A stretch of 64,000 bases of DNA from Gemmatimonadota bacterium (GTDB lineage: Bacteria > Gemmatimonadota > Gemmatimonadetes > Gemmatimonadales > Gemmatimonadaceae): positions 14,431 to 78,430 of the forward strand of contig QHVE01000020.1 of NCBI GenBank assembly GCA_003223455.1, in the 5' to 3' direction. The position numbers and the translations under genes are program-made. The notes beneath the pieces were generated by a model. The model was not told the DNA's origin, did no database searches, and saw only the letters and a list, made by a program, of their open reading frames with translations. Below, piece by piece: positions 53,988-64,000 of the stretch. The stretch's first letter is position 1; every line of letters begins with the position of its first letter.

Positions 53988-54430
53988 GAGGGCGCTCCCG
54001 CGCTCGCGCGTCCCGTGGGGTCGACCCACTCGCGCGTCCCGTCCGTGTAGTGCTCGCGCTTCCAGATCGGCACGCGGCGCTTGAGCTCCTCGATCACGAA
54101 GCGAGATACCGCGTACGCCGCGTCGCGGTGGGCGTGCCCAACGGCGATCGCCACGCTCACCTCCTCGACACCGAGCTCGCCAAGCCGGTGCTGCACCGCG
54201 ACGTCGGAGGTGCCGAATCTGCTGGAGGCCTCGCTCACGATCGCCTCGAGCTCGCGCTGGGCCATGCCTTCGTACGCCGCGTAGTCGATCCCCGTCACGT
54301 CGCGGCCGTCGTTCACCTGGCGCACCGCGCCGAGAAAGAGCAGCACGGCGCCATTCCCCGGGTTCGAGACCGCCCGCACGATCTCCATCGGGTCGATCGG
54401 GGCACGGACCAGCGACGGTAGCGGAGTCAT
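53984..54430 (-). CDS. moaE: Molybdopterin synthase catalytic subunit
   Basis: The 148-residue protein has [64 protein letters not shown] (family block) and the terminal Lys block [20 protein letters not shown]. It inserts sulfur from MoaD into precursor Z. Overlaps of 4 bp on both sides couple it to moaD and moaA. Confidence 0.97.
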   Translation of the reverse strand: MTPLPSLVRAPIDPMEIVRAVSNPGNGAVLLFLGAVRQVNDGRDVTGIDYAAYEGMAQRELEAIVSEASSRFGTSDVAVQHRLGELGVEEVSVAIAVGHAHRDAAYAVSRFVIEELKRRVPIWKREHYTDGTREWVDPTGRASAGAPS

Positions 54431-54669
54431 CCGCCCGCAACCGGCGGAATGAGCGCGACCTCGTCGCCCTCGCGGACCACGCTGTCGAGGTTCGCATAGC
54501 GTTCGTTCACCGCGACGAGCGGCGTCGGAGGAAGTCGGTCCGCGCCGGGCCGCGATCGGATCGCGGTGAGCAGATCACCGACCGTGGATTCGCGCGGCAG
54601 CTCCATGTCGAGCGTCGTCGCGCCGAGCGCTTCGGCGTAGGAGGCGAAGAGTAGAAGCGTGACGGTCAT
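54427..54669 (-). CDS. moaD: Molybdopterin synthase sulfur carrier subunit
   Basis: The 80-residue ubiquitin-like protein starts MTVTLLLFASYAEALG, includes VNERYANLDSVVREGDEVALIPPV and ends in the Gly-Gly that becomes a thiocarboxylate. It heads moaD-moaE-moaA. A longer in-frame start at 54759 is rejected because it reads back through the HU terminator. Confidence 0.95.
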   Translation of the reverse strand: MTVTLLLFASYAEALGATTLDMELPRESTVGDLLTAIRSRPGADRLPPTPLVAVNERYANLDSVVREGDEVALIPPVAGG

Positions 54670-54680
54670 GTGCTTGTTGC

Positions 54681-54709
54681 ATCGTACACGAGCACGGATG
54701 CCGACGGAA
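54681..54709 (-). promoter_or_regulatory. Candidate promoter of moaD-moaE-moaA
   Basis: TTCCGT (54709-54704) and TACGAT (54686-54681) are 17 bp apart on the minus strand, just after the HU terminator. The start point near 54674 would leave almost no leader before the moaD ATG at 54669. Confidence 0.35.
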
Positions 54710-54710
54710 G

Positions 54711-54744
54711 CGCCGAAAAGAAAAGCCCCGGCATGACCGGGGCT
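54711..54744 (-). terminator. Intrinsic terminator of the HU gene
   Basis: On the minus strand the perfect 8-bp stem AGCCCCGG/CCGGGGCT (54744-54724) with a 5-base loop is followed by TTTTCTTTTC (54723-54714). It lies 22 bases after the HU stop. It is the clearest intrinsic terminator in the window. Confidence 0.9.
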
Positions 54745-54766
54745 CAAACGATGCGACACGAAGCGG

Positions 54767-55108
54767 TTACGCCTCGGACAGTTCCTCGGCGTCGTCTTCG
54801 AGCTCCTCGATGGAGATGTTCGCCACCATCGCGCGCAACTCCTTCGACGGCTTGAACACCGGAACAGGCCGAGCGGACACCTCGACGGGAGAGCCCGTGC
54901 GAGGATTGCGCGCCATGCGTGTCTTGCGGTGGCGAATCTTGAAGGTGCCGAATCCGCGCACCTCGATGTTCTTCTGTTCCTGGAGCGCCTCCTTGATGGC
55001 GTCGAGGAACGAGTCGACGACTCGGGCGCAGTCCTTCTTGGAGATCATGGGCCCGGCCGTGCGGGATATCTGGGCGGTCACGCGCTCGACCAGATCGGCT
55101 TTCGTCAT
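54767..55108 (-). CDS. HU/IHF-family DNA-binding protein
   Basis: The 113-residue protein carries VRGFGTFKIRHRKTRMARNPRTG (HU arm, signature block) and VPVFKPSKELRAM. HU is normally about 90 residues; here an acidic C-terminal tail of about 15-20 residues (IEELEDDAEELSEA) follows. HU bends and compacts DNA as a dimer. It has its own promoter (55155-55184) and terminator (54711-54744), so it is a single-gene unit. Whether it is HU or IHF-like is not decidable here. Confidence 0.93.
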   Translation of the reverse strand: MTKADLVERVTAQISRTAGPMISKKDCARVVDSFLDAIKEALQEQKNIEVRGFGTFKIRHRKTRMARNPRTGSPVEVSARPVPVFKPSKELRAMVANISIEELEDDAEELSEA

Positions 55109-55154
55109 GGTGGGGCCTCGAAGCGGGCGGCGGAGGGGTGCTGAAAGCTGATCG

Positions 55155-55184
55155 AACTTATCCGCGTTAACTCTTGTGTGTCAA
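55155..55184 (-). promoter_or_regulatory. Promoter of the HU gene, with a palindrome over the -35
   Basis: A perfect TTGACA (55184-55179) is followed after 18 bp by TAAGTT (55160-55155); the overlapping GATAAG at 16 bp is an alternative -10. A 6-bp inverted repeat CTTGAG-type (CTCTTG/CAAGAG, five-base loop, 55171-55187) covers the -35 box and may be a repressor site. The leader is about 45 bases. Confidence 0.65.
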
Positions 55185-55198
55185 GAGCTTGGAGCACT

Positions 55199-56314
55199 TC
55201 AGGCCCGCCGCTTTCGCACCGTTTCCATGAACTGTTCGAACAGCGGCCGCGCGTCGTGAGGCCCCGGAGCGGCCTCAGGATGGTACTGCACGGCGAATAC
55301 GGGGAGCTCCCGGTGCTTCAGCCCCTCGACCGTACCGTCGTTCAGGTTGACGTGCGTGACCTCCAGCGCGGGGGCCCCGGGTATCGCCTGCTCGTTCCCC
55401 TGAACCGCAAAGCCATGGTTCTGGGAGGTGATCAGGATCCGGCCCGTCTCGATCTCCCGAACGGGGTGATTTCCACCCCGATGCCCGTACGGCATCTTGA
55501 CCGTCTGGGCGCCGAAGGTGAGTCCCAAGAGCTGGTGCCCCAGGCAGATACCGAACATCGGCACCTCGCGCTCGGCGATCGCGCGGATGGTGCCAGGGGC
55601 GTACTCGATGGCGTCCGGGTCGCCGGGTCCGTTCGAGAGGAAGACGCCGTCAGGGTTCAGCTCCATCACCGCTTCAGCCGGTGTGGAGGCGGGCACGACC
55701 GTGACATGACATCCCGCATCGTCGAACAGCCGCAGGATGTTGCGCTTGATCCCGAAGTCGTAGGCGACGATGTGATTGGGCGCCTGCGGGTTGCCCCACT
55801 GGTAGCGCTCGCTCGTCGTGACCCGGGACGCCAGGTCGAGGCCTTCCATCGAGGGACAGGCCGCGAGCAGGGCGCGCGCCTCGTCTGTCGGCGCCTCGCC
55901 CGCGCCGACCACACCCCGCATCACACCGACCGTCCGGAGATGGCGGGTGAGGCGCCGCGTATCAACCCCTTCGAGAATGGGGATTTGCGCCGCCTTCAGG
56001 TAGCTCTCGAGGTCACCGTCGGCGCGCCAGTTCGAGTAGCGTCGTGACAGCTCGCGCACGATGACACCGGCGATCTGCGGTGCGCCGGACTCCGGGTCGG
56101 CCGGATTCACGCCGTAGTTGCCGATCATCGGCGCCGTCATCACGACGATCTGGCCGCGGTACGAGGGATCGGTGAAGACCTCCTGGTAGCCGCTCATGTT
56201 CGTCGTGAACACGACCTCGGCGACGGTCGTCGCGTGCGACGCGCGGAGCGCGCCATGAAACAGGGTTCCATCCTCGAGGAGGAGGAACCCTGGACTGACG
56301 TCCCGATCAGCCAC
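55199..56314 (-). CDS. carA: Carbamoyl-phosphate synthase small subunit
   Basis: The 371-residue protein has the N-terminal CPSase domain (FLLLEDGTLFHGALRASHAT; VFTTNMSGYQEVFTDPSYRGQ) and a C-terminal class I glutaminase with the nucleophile in FGICLGHQLLGL and His-Glu in AVQYHPEAAPGPHD. It feeds ammonia to CarB for pyrimidines and arginine. CarB is not in this window. The GTG start lies two bases after secG. It closes the gapA-pgk-tpiA-(promoter)-secG-carA run. Confidence 0.97.
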   Translation of the reverse strand: MADRDVSPGFLLLEDGTLFHGALRASHATTVAEVVFTTNMSGYQEVFTDPSYRGQIVVMTAPMIGNYGVNPADPESGAPQIAGVIVRELSRRYSNWRADGDLESYLKAAQIPILEGVDTRRLTRHLRTVGVMRGVVGAGEAPTDEARALLAACPSMEGLDLASRVTTSERYQWGNPQAPNHIVAYDFGIKRNILRLFDDAGCHVTVVPASTPAEAVMELNPDGVFLSNGPGDPDAIEYAPGTIRAIAEREVPMFGICLGHQLLGLTFGAQTVKMPYGHRGGNHPVREIETGRILITSQNHGFAVQGNEQAIPGAPALEVTHVNLNDGTVEGLKHRELPVFAVQYHPEAAPGPHDARPLFEQFMETVRKRRA

Positions 56315-56316
56315 GC

Positions 56317-56736
56317 TTAGGGCTTCTTCGGAGCAGGGGCGGCCGGCGTCGTGGCGGGCTGTCCGGCCGGCGTCGAGGGAGCGGGCGTCAGCGGAATGCC
56401 CGCTGCCCCGCCCGTCGCACCCGAGGCGGGAGCTGGAGCCGCGGGCGCCGGAGCCGTGGGCTGCGTGAAGGCCTGATCGAGCACCGACTTCGGCGCGCGG
56501 CGCTGCGTCGAGGCGATCGAGAGCACGAGCGACAGGAAGAGAAACAGTCCACCCCCCCACCAGCTCGCCTTCGTCAGCAGGTTGCCGGCCTGTCGCGTGC
56601 CGAGCAGCGAATCCGCCGAACTGCTCACGCCACCGAACGACGCAGCGAGCCCGTTCCCCTTGCCGGCCTGCAGCAGTATGGCGGCGACCAGCACGAGGCT
56701 GTCGATGATCAGGAGGACGAGCAGAAAAGTGTACAT
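56317..56736 (-). CDS. secG: Protein translocase subunit SecG
   Basis: The 139-residue protein has two membrane helices (TFLLVLLIIDSLVLVAAILLQ; WWGGGLFLFLSLVLSIAS) and the SecG block QAGKGNGLAASFGG. It assists SecYE. The C-terminal 60 residues are proline/alanine-rich and hydrophilic, a low-complexity tail more than usually seen. A promoter-like site lies upstream at 56782-56811. Adjacent to tpiA, as is common. Confidence 0.94.
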   Translation of the reverse strand: MYTFLLVLLIIDSLVLVAAILLQAGKGNGLAASFGGVSSSADSLLGTRQAGNLLTKASWWGGGLFLFLSLVLSIASTQRRAPKSVLDQAFTQPTAPAPAAPAPASGATGGAAGIPLTPAPSTPAGQPATTPAAPAPKKP

Positions 56737-56781
56737 GCCGCGCGAGAAGGCTGGAGAGAAGCTGAAGGAGGCTAAACGCCA

Positions 56782-56811
56782 AACTTACCGAGACTTACGG
56801 CCCAGCGTCAA
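56782..56811 (-). promoter_or_regulatory. Candidate promoter of secG-carA
   Basis: TTGACG (56811-56806) and TAAGTT (56787-56782) are separated by 18 bp on the minus strand, in the 95-bp gap between tpiA and secG. Same layout and nearly the same boxes as the HU and nuo promoters. The leader would be about 40 bases. Confidence 0.55.
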
Positions 56812-56831
56812 GTGACGAGAATGCGCTGAGC

Positions 56832-57599
56832 TCAGGCGTTGCAGATCGCTGCCCAGCTCTCCGGATCGAGGCTCGCACCGCCGACGAGCAGCCCATCCAC
56901 GCCGGGCGCTGCGAGCAGCGTGGACGCGTTGAGCGCGGTTACGCTGCCGCCGTACAGAATTGGGATCGAATCTCCAATCGAGCCGGCCGATGCCGACAGC
57001 TCGGCGCGAATCGCCGCGTGCGCCGCCGACGCATCTTCCGGGTGTGCGGTGCGCCCGGTTCCGATCGCCCACACGGGCTCGTACGCGATCACGACGGTGC
57101 CGAGCACGGAGGCGTCATTCTCGAGAAGCCCCTCGAACGCCGCGCGAAGCTGTCGGACGATGACTTCATTCGTCTCGCCGTTCTCACGCTCTTCGAATTT
57201 CTCTCCCACGCACAGCACAGGCGCGAGACCCTGGCTCGCGACGCGGCTCATCTTCTCCGCCGTCAGCGCATCCGTCTCGCCGAAGACGTGACGGCGCTCC
57301 GAGTGTCCGATCAGCACGAAGCGCGCGCCCGCGTCCTGCGCCATCGAGGCGGAGGTCTCGCCGGTGAAAGCGCCCTTCTCGGCCGAGTGCACGTTCTGCA
57401 CGCCGAACTGGATGTCCGGCCGCGCTTCGGCGGCGTGACGCGCCGACGAGAACGCGATCGCCGAGGGGAAGAGGATCACCGTGCGATCGTCGCGCGCGGC
57501 GTAGTGCGACAGGTACGACTCGAGAAATGCCGACGCTGCCGTCGGCCCGAGATTCATCTTCCAGTTGGCGGCGAGGACCGGCCGGCGAAGGGGTGCCAT
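56832..57599 (-). CDS. tpiA: Triosephosphate isomerase
   Basis: The 255-residue TIM barrel has VLAANWKMNLGPTAA with the catalytic Lys, FVLIGHSERRHVFGET with the electrophilic His, AYEPVWAIGTGRTAHPEDA with the catalytic Glu and ILYGGSVTALNA. It interconverts dihydroxyacetone phosphate and glyceraldehyde 3-phosphate. It follows pgk by one base. Confidence 0.98.
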   Translation of the reverse strand: MAPLRRPVLAANWKMNLGPTAASAFLESYLSHYAARDDRTVILFPSAIAFSSARHAAEARPDIQFGVQNVHSAEKGAFTGETSASMAQDAGARFVLIGHSERRHVFGETDALTAEKMSRVASQGLAPVLCVGEKFEERENGETNEVIVRQLRAAFEGLLENDASVLGTVVIAYEPVWAIGTGRTAHPEDASAAHAAIRAELSASAGSIGDSIPILYGGSVTALNASTLLAAPGVDGLLVGGASLDPESWAAICNA

Positions 57600-57600
57600 C

Positions 57601-58800
57601 CTACTTGTCGGTCAGCGCCGCGAGGCCCGGCAGTGTCTTCCCCTCGAGAAACTCGAGCGAGGCACCGCCGCCCGTGGACACGTGGCTCATCTTGTCGGCG
57701 AGCCCCGCCTGCTCCACCGCGGCTGCGGAATCCCCGCCCCCGACGATCGTCGTCGCGCCCTGCCCCGTGGCCGTCGCCATGGATTCGGCGATCGCGCGGG
57801 TGCCCTTGTCGAACGGCGGCGTCTCGAACACGCCCATCGGACCATTCCACAGCACCGTCTTCGCCGAGGCGATCGCCCTGGCGTACGACTCGGCGGTGCG
57901 TGGCCCGATGTCGAGCATCGCCTGATCCGGCGGCAGTGCGTCGCGGCCGACGGCTCGCGCGCTGCTCCCCTGCTCGATCGACGGCGCGACCGTGGCGTCG
58001 TGCGGGAGGATGAGTCGAGTGCCCGCCTTCTCGAGGAGCGACTTCGCAAGCTCGACACGATCGGCCTCGACGAGTGATTTTCCCGTCTCGAGGCCCATCG
58101 CCTTGTAGAACGTGCATGCCATCGCACCGCCGACCAGCAGCGCGTCGACCTTCGGGAGGAGCGCTTCAATGACGTCGATCTTCCCCGAGATCTTCGAGCC
58201 GCCCAGCACGGCGACGAACGGCCGCTTCGGGTTCTCGAGCGCGTCGTGCAGATAGTTGATCTCCTTCTCCATGAGGAGACCGGCGACCGCGGGCGAGAGG
58301 TGCTTGGCGACCCCCTCGGTGCTGGCATGGGCGCGGTGCGCCGCGCCGAACGCGTCGTTCACGTAGAGGTCTCCGAGCTCGGCGAGCGCGCGCGACAGGC
58401 GTTCGTCGTTCGTCTCCTCTCCGCCGAGGAAGCGCGTGTTCTCCAGCAACACGACCTCGCCCGGCTTCAGCTCATTGGTGGCCTTGAGCGCCTCGTCGCT
58501 GTCGGTGCTCTCGACGAACGACACCGTGCGATTCGGCAGCAGCTCGGCGAGCGGCTTGTCCACCGGCTGCAGCGAGTACTTGCTCTCGGGCTTGCCCTTC
58601 GGACGGCCGAGGTGTGAGAGCAGAACGACGCGCGCCCCGCGGTCGAGCAGCAGCTCGAGCGTGGGGATCGCCGCGCGGATGCGCGTATCGTCGGTGATGT
58701 GGCGCCCCGCGTCGAGCGGAACGTTGAAGTCCACGCGCACGAGTGCCCGCTTGCCGCGGAGCTGCTCCGCGGCAAGGTCGCGTACCGTCAGCTTGTTCAT
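57601..58800 (-). CDS. pgk: Phosphoglycerate kinase
   Basis: The 399-residue two-domain kinase has [21 protein letters not shown] (family block), [47 protein letters not shown] and a C-terminal nucleotide site in [17 protein letters not shown] and [13 protein letters not shown]. It makes ATP from 1,3-bisphosphoglycerate. Tight spacing in gapA-pgk-tpiA shows one operon. Confidence 0.98.
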   Translation of the reverse strand: MNKLTVRDLAAEQLRGKRALVRVDFNVPLDAGRHITDDTRIRAAIPTLELLLDRGARVVLLSHLGRPKGKPESKYSLQPVDKPLAELLPNRTVSFVESTDSDEALKATNELKPGEVVLLENTRFLGGEETNDERLSRALAELGDLYVNDAFGAAHRAHASTEGVAKHLSPAVAGLLMEKEINYLHDALENPKRPFVAVLGGSKISGKIDVIEALLPKVDALLVGGAMACTFYKAMGLETGKSLVEADRVELAKSLLEKAGTRLILPHDATVAPSIEQGSSARAVGRDALPPDQAMLDIGPRTAESYARAIASAKTVLWNGPMGVFETPPFDKGTRAIAESMATATGQGATTIVGGGDSAAAVEQAGLADKMSHVSTGGGASLEFLEGKTLPGLAALTDK

Positions 58801-58806
58801 GATGTG

Positions 58807-61395
<2,589 letters not shown>

Positions 61396-61399
<4 letters not shown>

Positions 61400-61866
61400 G
61401 AGGCGCCGGGAACGCGCTCCGCCGCGAGTCGATCGAACACGCGACGGACCTCGGTCTCGAGCTCGTCGGCGGTGGTGCGGTAGACGTCGAGCTCTCCACC
61501 CATGGGATCGCTGATGGCGCGGCCGACCGGTCCCGCATCGGGAAACGCCGTGAGCAGGAACGCCTTGCCGCGCGCACCGAGGGCCTCGACACGCTCGAGG
61601 TGGTGCGGCCCCATGGTGAAGATCAGATCACTCTCCGCGACGATCGTGCGCGTGAGCTGACGCGAGCGATGTCCGCTCAGATCGAGGCGTCGCTCCATGC
61701 CGACGAGCAGCGCGCCGTCGGACGCGGGCGCGCCGTCCCAGGCGCTTGTGCCGGCGCTCGCGACCTCGATGTCGAGCAGTCCGCGTTCGATCGCCACCTT
61801 GCGAGCGATCGCTTCGGCGAGTGGACTGCGACAGGTATTGCCGGTACAGACGAATAGCAGCTTCAT
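61396..61866 (-). CDS. Low-molecular-weight phosphatase, YwlE (protein-arginine phosphatase) type
   Basis: The 156-residue protein starts MKLLFVCTGNTCRSPLAEAI. Cys7 and Arg13 are the phosphatase loop residues. Thr11 is the residue that gives YwlE specificity for phosphoarginine, where tyrosine phosphatases have Ile. The general acid Asp lies in ISDPMGGELDVYR. It follows tsaC by four bases, and B. subtilis also has ywlC near ywlE. No McsB arginine kinase is encoded in the window, so tyrosine phosphatase activity stays possible. Confidence 0.85.
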
Positions 61867-61870
61867 GTGC

Positions 61871-62542
61871 TCACGCGTCTCCGATGAGGCGTGGTGCGGT
61901 CTCGCGCAGGACCGCGGCTGTGATCGCGCCGGGCCGTACCACGCGGGGCGAGCGGCCGGTGCAGTCCACCACCGTCGACGGCTCCGACGGTGCGAGCGTG
62001 CCGCCATCGAGCACCCGCAGCGCGCCTCGCGCGATCGCCGCGCTCCACTGCTCTCGAATCTCGCGTGCCGACATCGCCGGCGGAACCCCGGGGCGGTTCG
62101 CGCTCGTGGAGGTAATCGCGTCGCCATGCGCCAGGATGAGGCGCTGCAGTGAGCGATGCGACGTCCAGCGGACGGCGATTCCTCCTTCCGGACCGCGCAG
62201 CGCCGGCGGCACGCGCCGCTCGCCGCCGGGCAGAACGAGCGTGAGCGGCCCGGGCCAGTGGCGCGCCGCGAGATTCGTGGCGTAGCTCGGCAGTCGCAGG
62301 TCGAGCTTCTCGAGCATCTCGCTCCCTGCGATCAGCAGCAGGAATGGCTTCCCCTTGGGGCGACCCTTGAGCCGGATGAGCGCGTCGACCGAGTCGCGGT
62401 CGATCGCACCGCCGAAGCCGTACACCGTCTCCGTGGGATAGGCCAATACGCGTCGCTGCTCGAGGTGCGCGAGCGCGGGGCGGAGCGCGGCCGCCACTTC
62501 CGCATCCGACCAGAAAGGAATCTCGACCGTCGTGCTCGTCAT
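61871..62542 (-). CDS. tsaC: L-threonylcarbamoyladenylate synthase (TsaC/YwlC family, short form)
   Basis: The 223-residue YrdC-fold protein has LAYPTETVYGFGGAIDRDSV, RLKGRPKGKPFLLLI, GPLTLVLPG, SANRPG and a final PSTVVDCTG. It makes threonylcarbamoyl-AMP for the t6A modification of tRNA. It lacks the extra C-terminal domain of Sua5 and so is the short type. The ATG overlaps the ispD stop by 4 bp; the longer in-frame extension is an ispD shadow. Confidence 0.95.
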   Translation of the reverse strand: MTSTTVEIPFWSDAEVAAALRPALAHLEQRRVLAYPTETVYGFGGAIDRDSVDALIRLKGRPKGKPFLLLIAGSEMLEKLDLRLPSYATNLAARHWPGPLTLVLPGGERRVPPALRGPEGGIAVRWTSHRSLQRLILAHGDAITSTSANRPGVPPAMSAREIREQWSAAIARGALRVLDGGTLAPSEPSTVVDCTGRSPRVVRPGAITAAVLRETAPRLIGDA

Positions 62543-63243
62543 TCGTCCACCGCGTACAGCGCCTCGACGCGCGCGAAATCGGCCGCGTCGGTCACCTTGA
62601 GCGCGCGCTCGCTTCCTCGCACGACTCGCACGACCTGCCCGAGCCGCTCGCACAGCGCGGCGTCGTCCGTTGCCGTCACGCGCTCCGCGCGAGCGCGTCG
62701 GTGCGCGTCCACGATCACCGCGCGCGGGAATCCCTGCGGGGTCTGTGCGCGCCACAATGCGCTGCGGTCGACGGTCCGCACGATCGCACCGTCCGCGTCG
62801 GTCTCCTTCAGCGTGTCGACGACCGGCAGCGCAGCGATCGCCGGCGTGCCCTCGCGCACCGCGGCGATGACGCGGTCGATCGTCGCGGTGCCGACGAGCG
62901 GGCGCGCGGCGTCGTGCACGAGAACGATCTGCGACTCGTCGGGCAGGTCATCGAGGCCGTTTGCCACGCTCTCACTCCGTGTGCGTCCGCCGATGGACAC
63001 GAGCAGACGATCCACGTCGCACTGGAACAGCCAGGGCGGCGGGTCGCCGGCGTAGCGCTGCGGAAGCACGCACACCACCATCCCGACGTTCGGATGCGCC
63101 ATGAACGTCTGCACGCTGTGAAGCAGCATCGGCTTTCCCGCCACCCAGCGGAATTGCTTGAGCTCCTCGCCGCCGGCGCGCGTGCTGCTCCCGCCCGCGA
63201 CGATGATGACGCCTACGTCGCGCACGGCCGGGACCTCCGTCAC
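62539..63243 (-). CDS. ispD: 2-C-methyl-D-erythritol 4-phosphate cytidylyltransferase
   Basis: The 234-residue nucleotidyltransferase has GVIIVAGGSSTRAGGEELKQF, GGRTRSESVANGL, LVHDAARPLVG, PVVDTLKETDADG and LWRAQTPQGFPRAVI, all IspD blocks. It uses CTP in the third step of the MEP pathway. A GTG start overlaps the radA stop (GTGA). The downstream partner ispF is about 47 kb away. Confidence 0.96.
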   Translation of the reverse strand: MTEVPAVRDVGVIIVAGGSSTRAGGEELKQFRWVAGKPMLLHSVQTFMAHPNVGMVVCVLPQRYAGDPPPWLFQCDVDRLLVSIGGRTRSESVANGLDDLPDESQIVLVHDAARPLVGTATIDRVIAAVREGTPAIAALPVVDTLKETDADGAIVRTVDRSALWRAQTPQGFPRAVIVDAHRRARAERVTATDDAALCERLGQVVRVVRGSERALKVTDAADFARVEALYAVDE

Positions 63244-64000
63244 TGAAAGATCCGCTCGAAGAGGTCGGCGATGGTGCGCACGCCGATGGGGCGCAGCTCC
63301 TTCGGGATGCGCCTGGGCACGGCACGCTCGGCGAGATACGCCGTGGTCATCCCCATGTTGGCTGCCTCGGCAAGCCGACGCTCGGCCTGCGAGACGGGGC
63401 GTATCTCGCCGCCGAGTCCGACCTCGCCGACGAACACGGCCTCGTGTGGCAGCGCACGGTCGTACACGCTCGACGCGAGCGCCACGGCGACCGCGAGATC
63501 GCCCGCGGGCTCCTGCATCCGCATGCCGCCGACGACGTTGAGGAAGACGTCGAGCTGGGCGAAGGAGAGGCCGGCTCGCTTGTCGAGGACGGCGAGCAGC
63601 AGCGCGAGTCGGCGCGCGTCGTACCCCGTCGCGACGCGCTGCGGCGTGCCGAAGCCTGCCTTGGCCGCGAGCGCCTGGATCTCGATCAGGATGGGACGCG
63701 AGCCTTCGAGGAGCGCCGTCACCGCGCTGCCCGACGCATGCATGGCGCGGTCGCCGAGGAACAACTCGGATGGATTCGCGACGGGCGCGAGACCGTCCTC
63801 CGCCATGCGGAACACGCCGATCTCGTCGACGCTGCCGAAGCGGTTCTTCGTCGCGCGCAGCACGCGGTGGTCGAGCGAGTTCTCCCCCTCGAAGTAGAGC
63901 ACGGTGTCGACGATGTGCTCGAGCGTCTTCGGACCCGCGATGCCGCCGCCCTTCGTGACGTGGCCGACGACGAACACCGCCGTGCCGCTCTCCTTGGCGA
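63240..64000 (-). CDS. radA: DNA repair protein RadA, C-terminal part (N-terminus beyond window)
   Basis: About 253 C-terminal residues are present, starting in the RecA-like core (VFVVGHVTKGGGIAGPKTLEHIVD). The RadA motif KNRFG appears in TKNRFGSVDEIGVF. The Lon-protease-like C-terminal domain follows (DVFLNVVGGMRMQEPAGDLA; VFVGEVGLGGEIRPV). RadA drives branch migration in recombination. The N-terminal zinc finger and Walker A lie outside the window. Confidence 0.95.
   Translation of the reverse strand, partial: AKESGTAVFVVGHVTKGGGIAGPKTLEHIVDTVLYFEGENSLDHRVLRATKNRFGSVDEIGVFRMAEDGLAPVANPSELFLGDRAMHASGSAVTALLEGSRPILIEIQALAAKAGFGTPQRVATGYDARRLALLLAVLDKRAGLSFAQLDVFLNVVGGMRMQEPAGDLAVAVALASSVYDRALPHEAVFVGEVGLGGEIRPVSQAERRLAEAANMGMTTAYLAERAVPRRIPKELRPIGVRTIADLFERIFQ

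Overview
This 64 kb window is dense, GC-rich bacterial chromosome encoding core functions. Of about 69 genes, all but one (dcd, 47576-48130) lie on the minus strand. The gene content indicates a diderm, LPS-making, respiring bacterium: Kdo synthesis and Lpt transport, sigma-54, a 14-subunit NADH dehydrogenase, a SdhCAB succinate dehydrogenase with one cytochrome b subunit, and menaquinone made by the futalosine route (mqnE-mqnA-mqnC). This combination fits Gemmatimonadota or a close relative. That placement is inferred from content, not from a phylogeny.

Layout, in minus-strand transcription order from high to low coordinates: (1) 64000-59838: end of radA, ispD, tsaC/ywlC, a YwlE-type phosphatase, aroE, comF. 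(2) 59817-55199: lower glycolysis gapA-pgk-tpiA, then secG and carA. (3) 55108-53004: an HU gene with its own promoter and terminator, then moaD-moaE-moaA. (4) 52941-48135: mdh, sdhC-sdhA-sdhB and a small tail-anchored protein. (5) 47576-48130: dcd on the plus strand, divergent from nuo. (6) 47401-32912: complete nuoABCDEFGHIJKLMN, followed by a phosphohexomutase, a frameshifted UPF0182 gene, a carbamate kinase, sucC, a frameshifted sucD, an EIIA-CBS protein and ndk. (7) 24617-18610: yceD-rpmF-plsX-fabH-fabD-fabG-acpP-fabF. (8) 18605-15013: mqnE-mqnA-mqnC and ispF. (9) 15011-11468: broken dedA, xerD, pabA/trpG and a predicted outer-membrane barrel protein. (10) 11351-1: kdsB-pyrG-kdsA-kdsC-kdsD-lptC-lptA-lptB-rpoN-glycosyltransferase-flippase-like protein, in which nearly every junction is a 1-4 bp start/stop overlap.

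The blocks fit together. The Kdo/Lpt operon includes CTP synthase, which makes the CTP that KdsB consumes. The futalosine genes supply the menaquinone that Nuo and Sdh are expected to reduce. Mdh and SucCD belong to the TCA cycle feeding those complexes. I found no CRISPR array, phage, insertion sequence, tRNA or rRNA, and no clearly new multi-gene system. The points that deserve attention are variants inside known families: a CX5CX2C cluster in MqnE, a long N-terminal extension on LptB, an EIIA-CBS fusion, a cluster N7 motif in NuoG, three genes broken by small indels, and a recurring promoter form with an 18-bp spacer and a TAA(G/C)TT -10 box.
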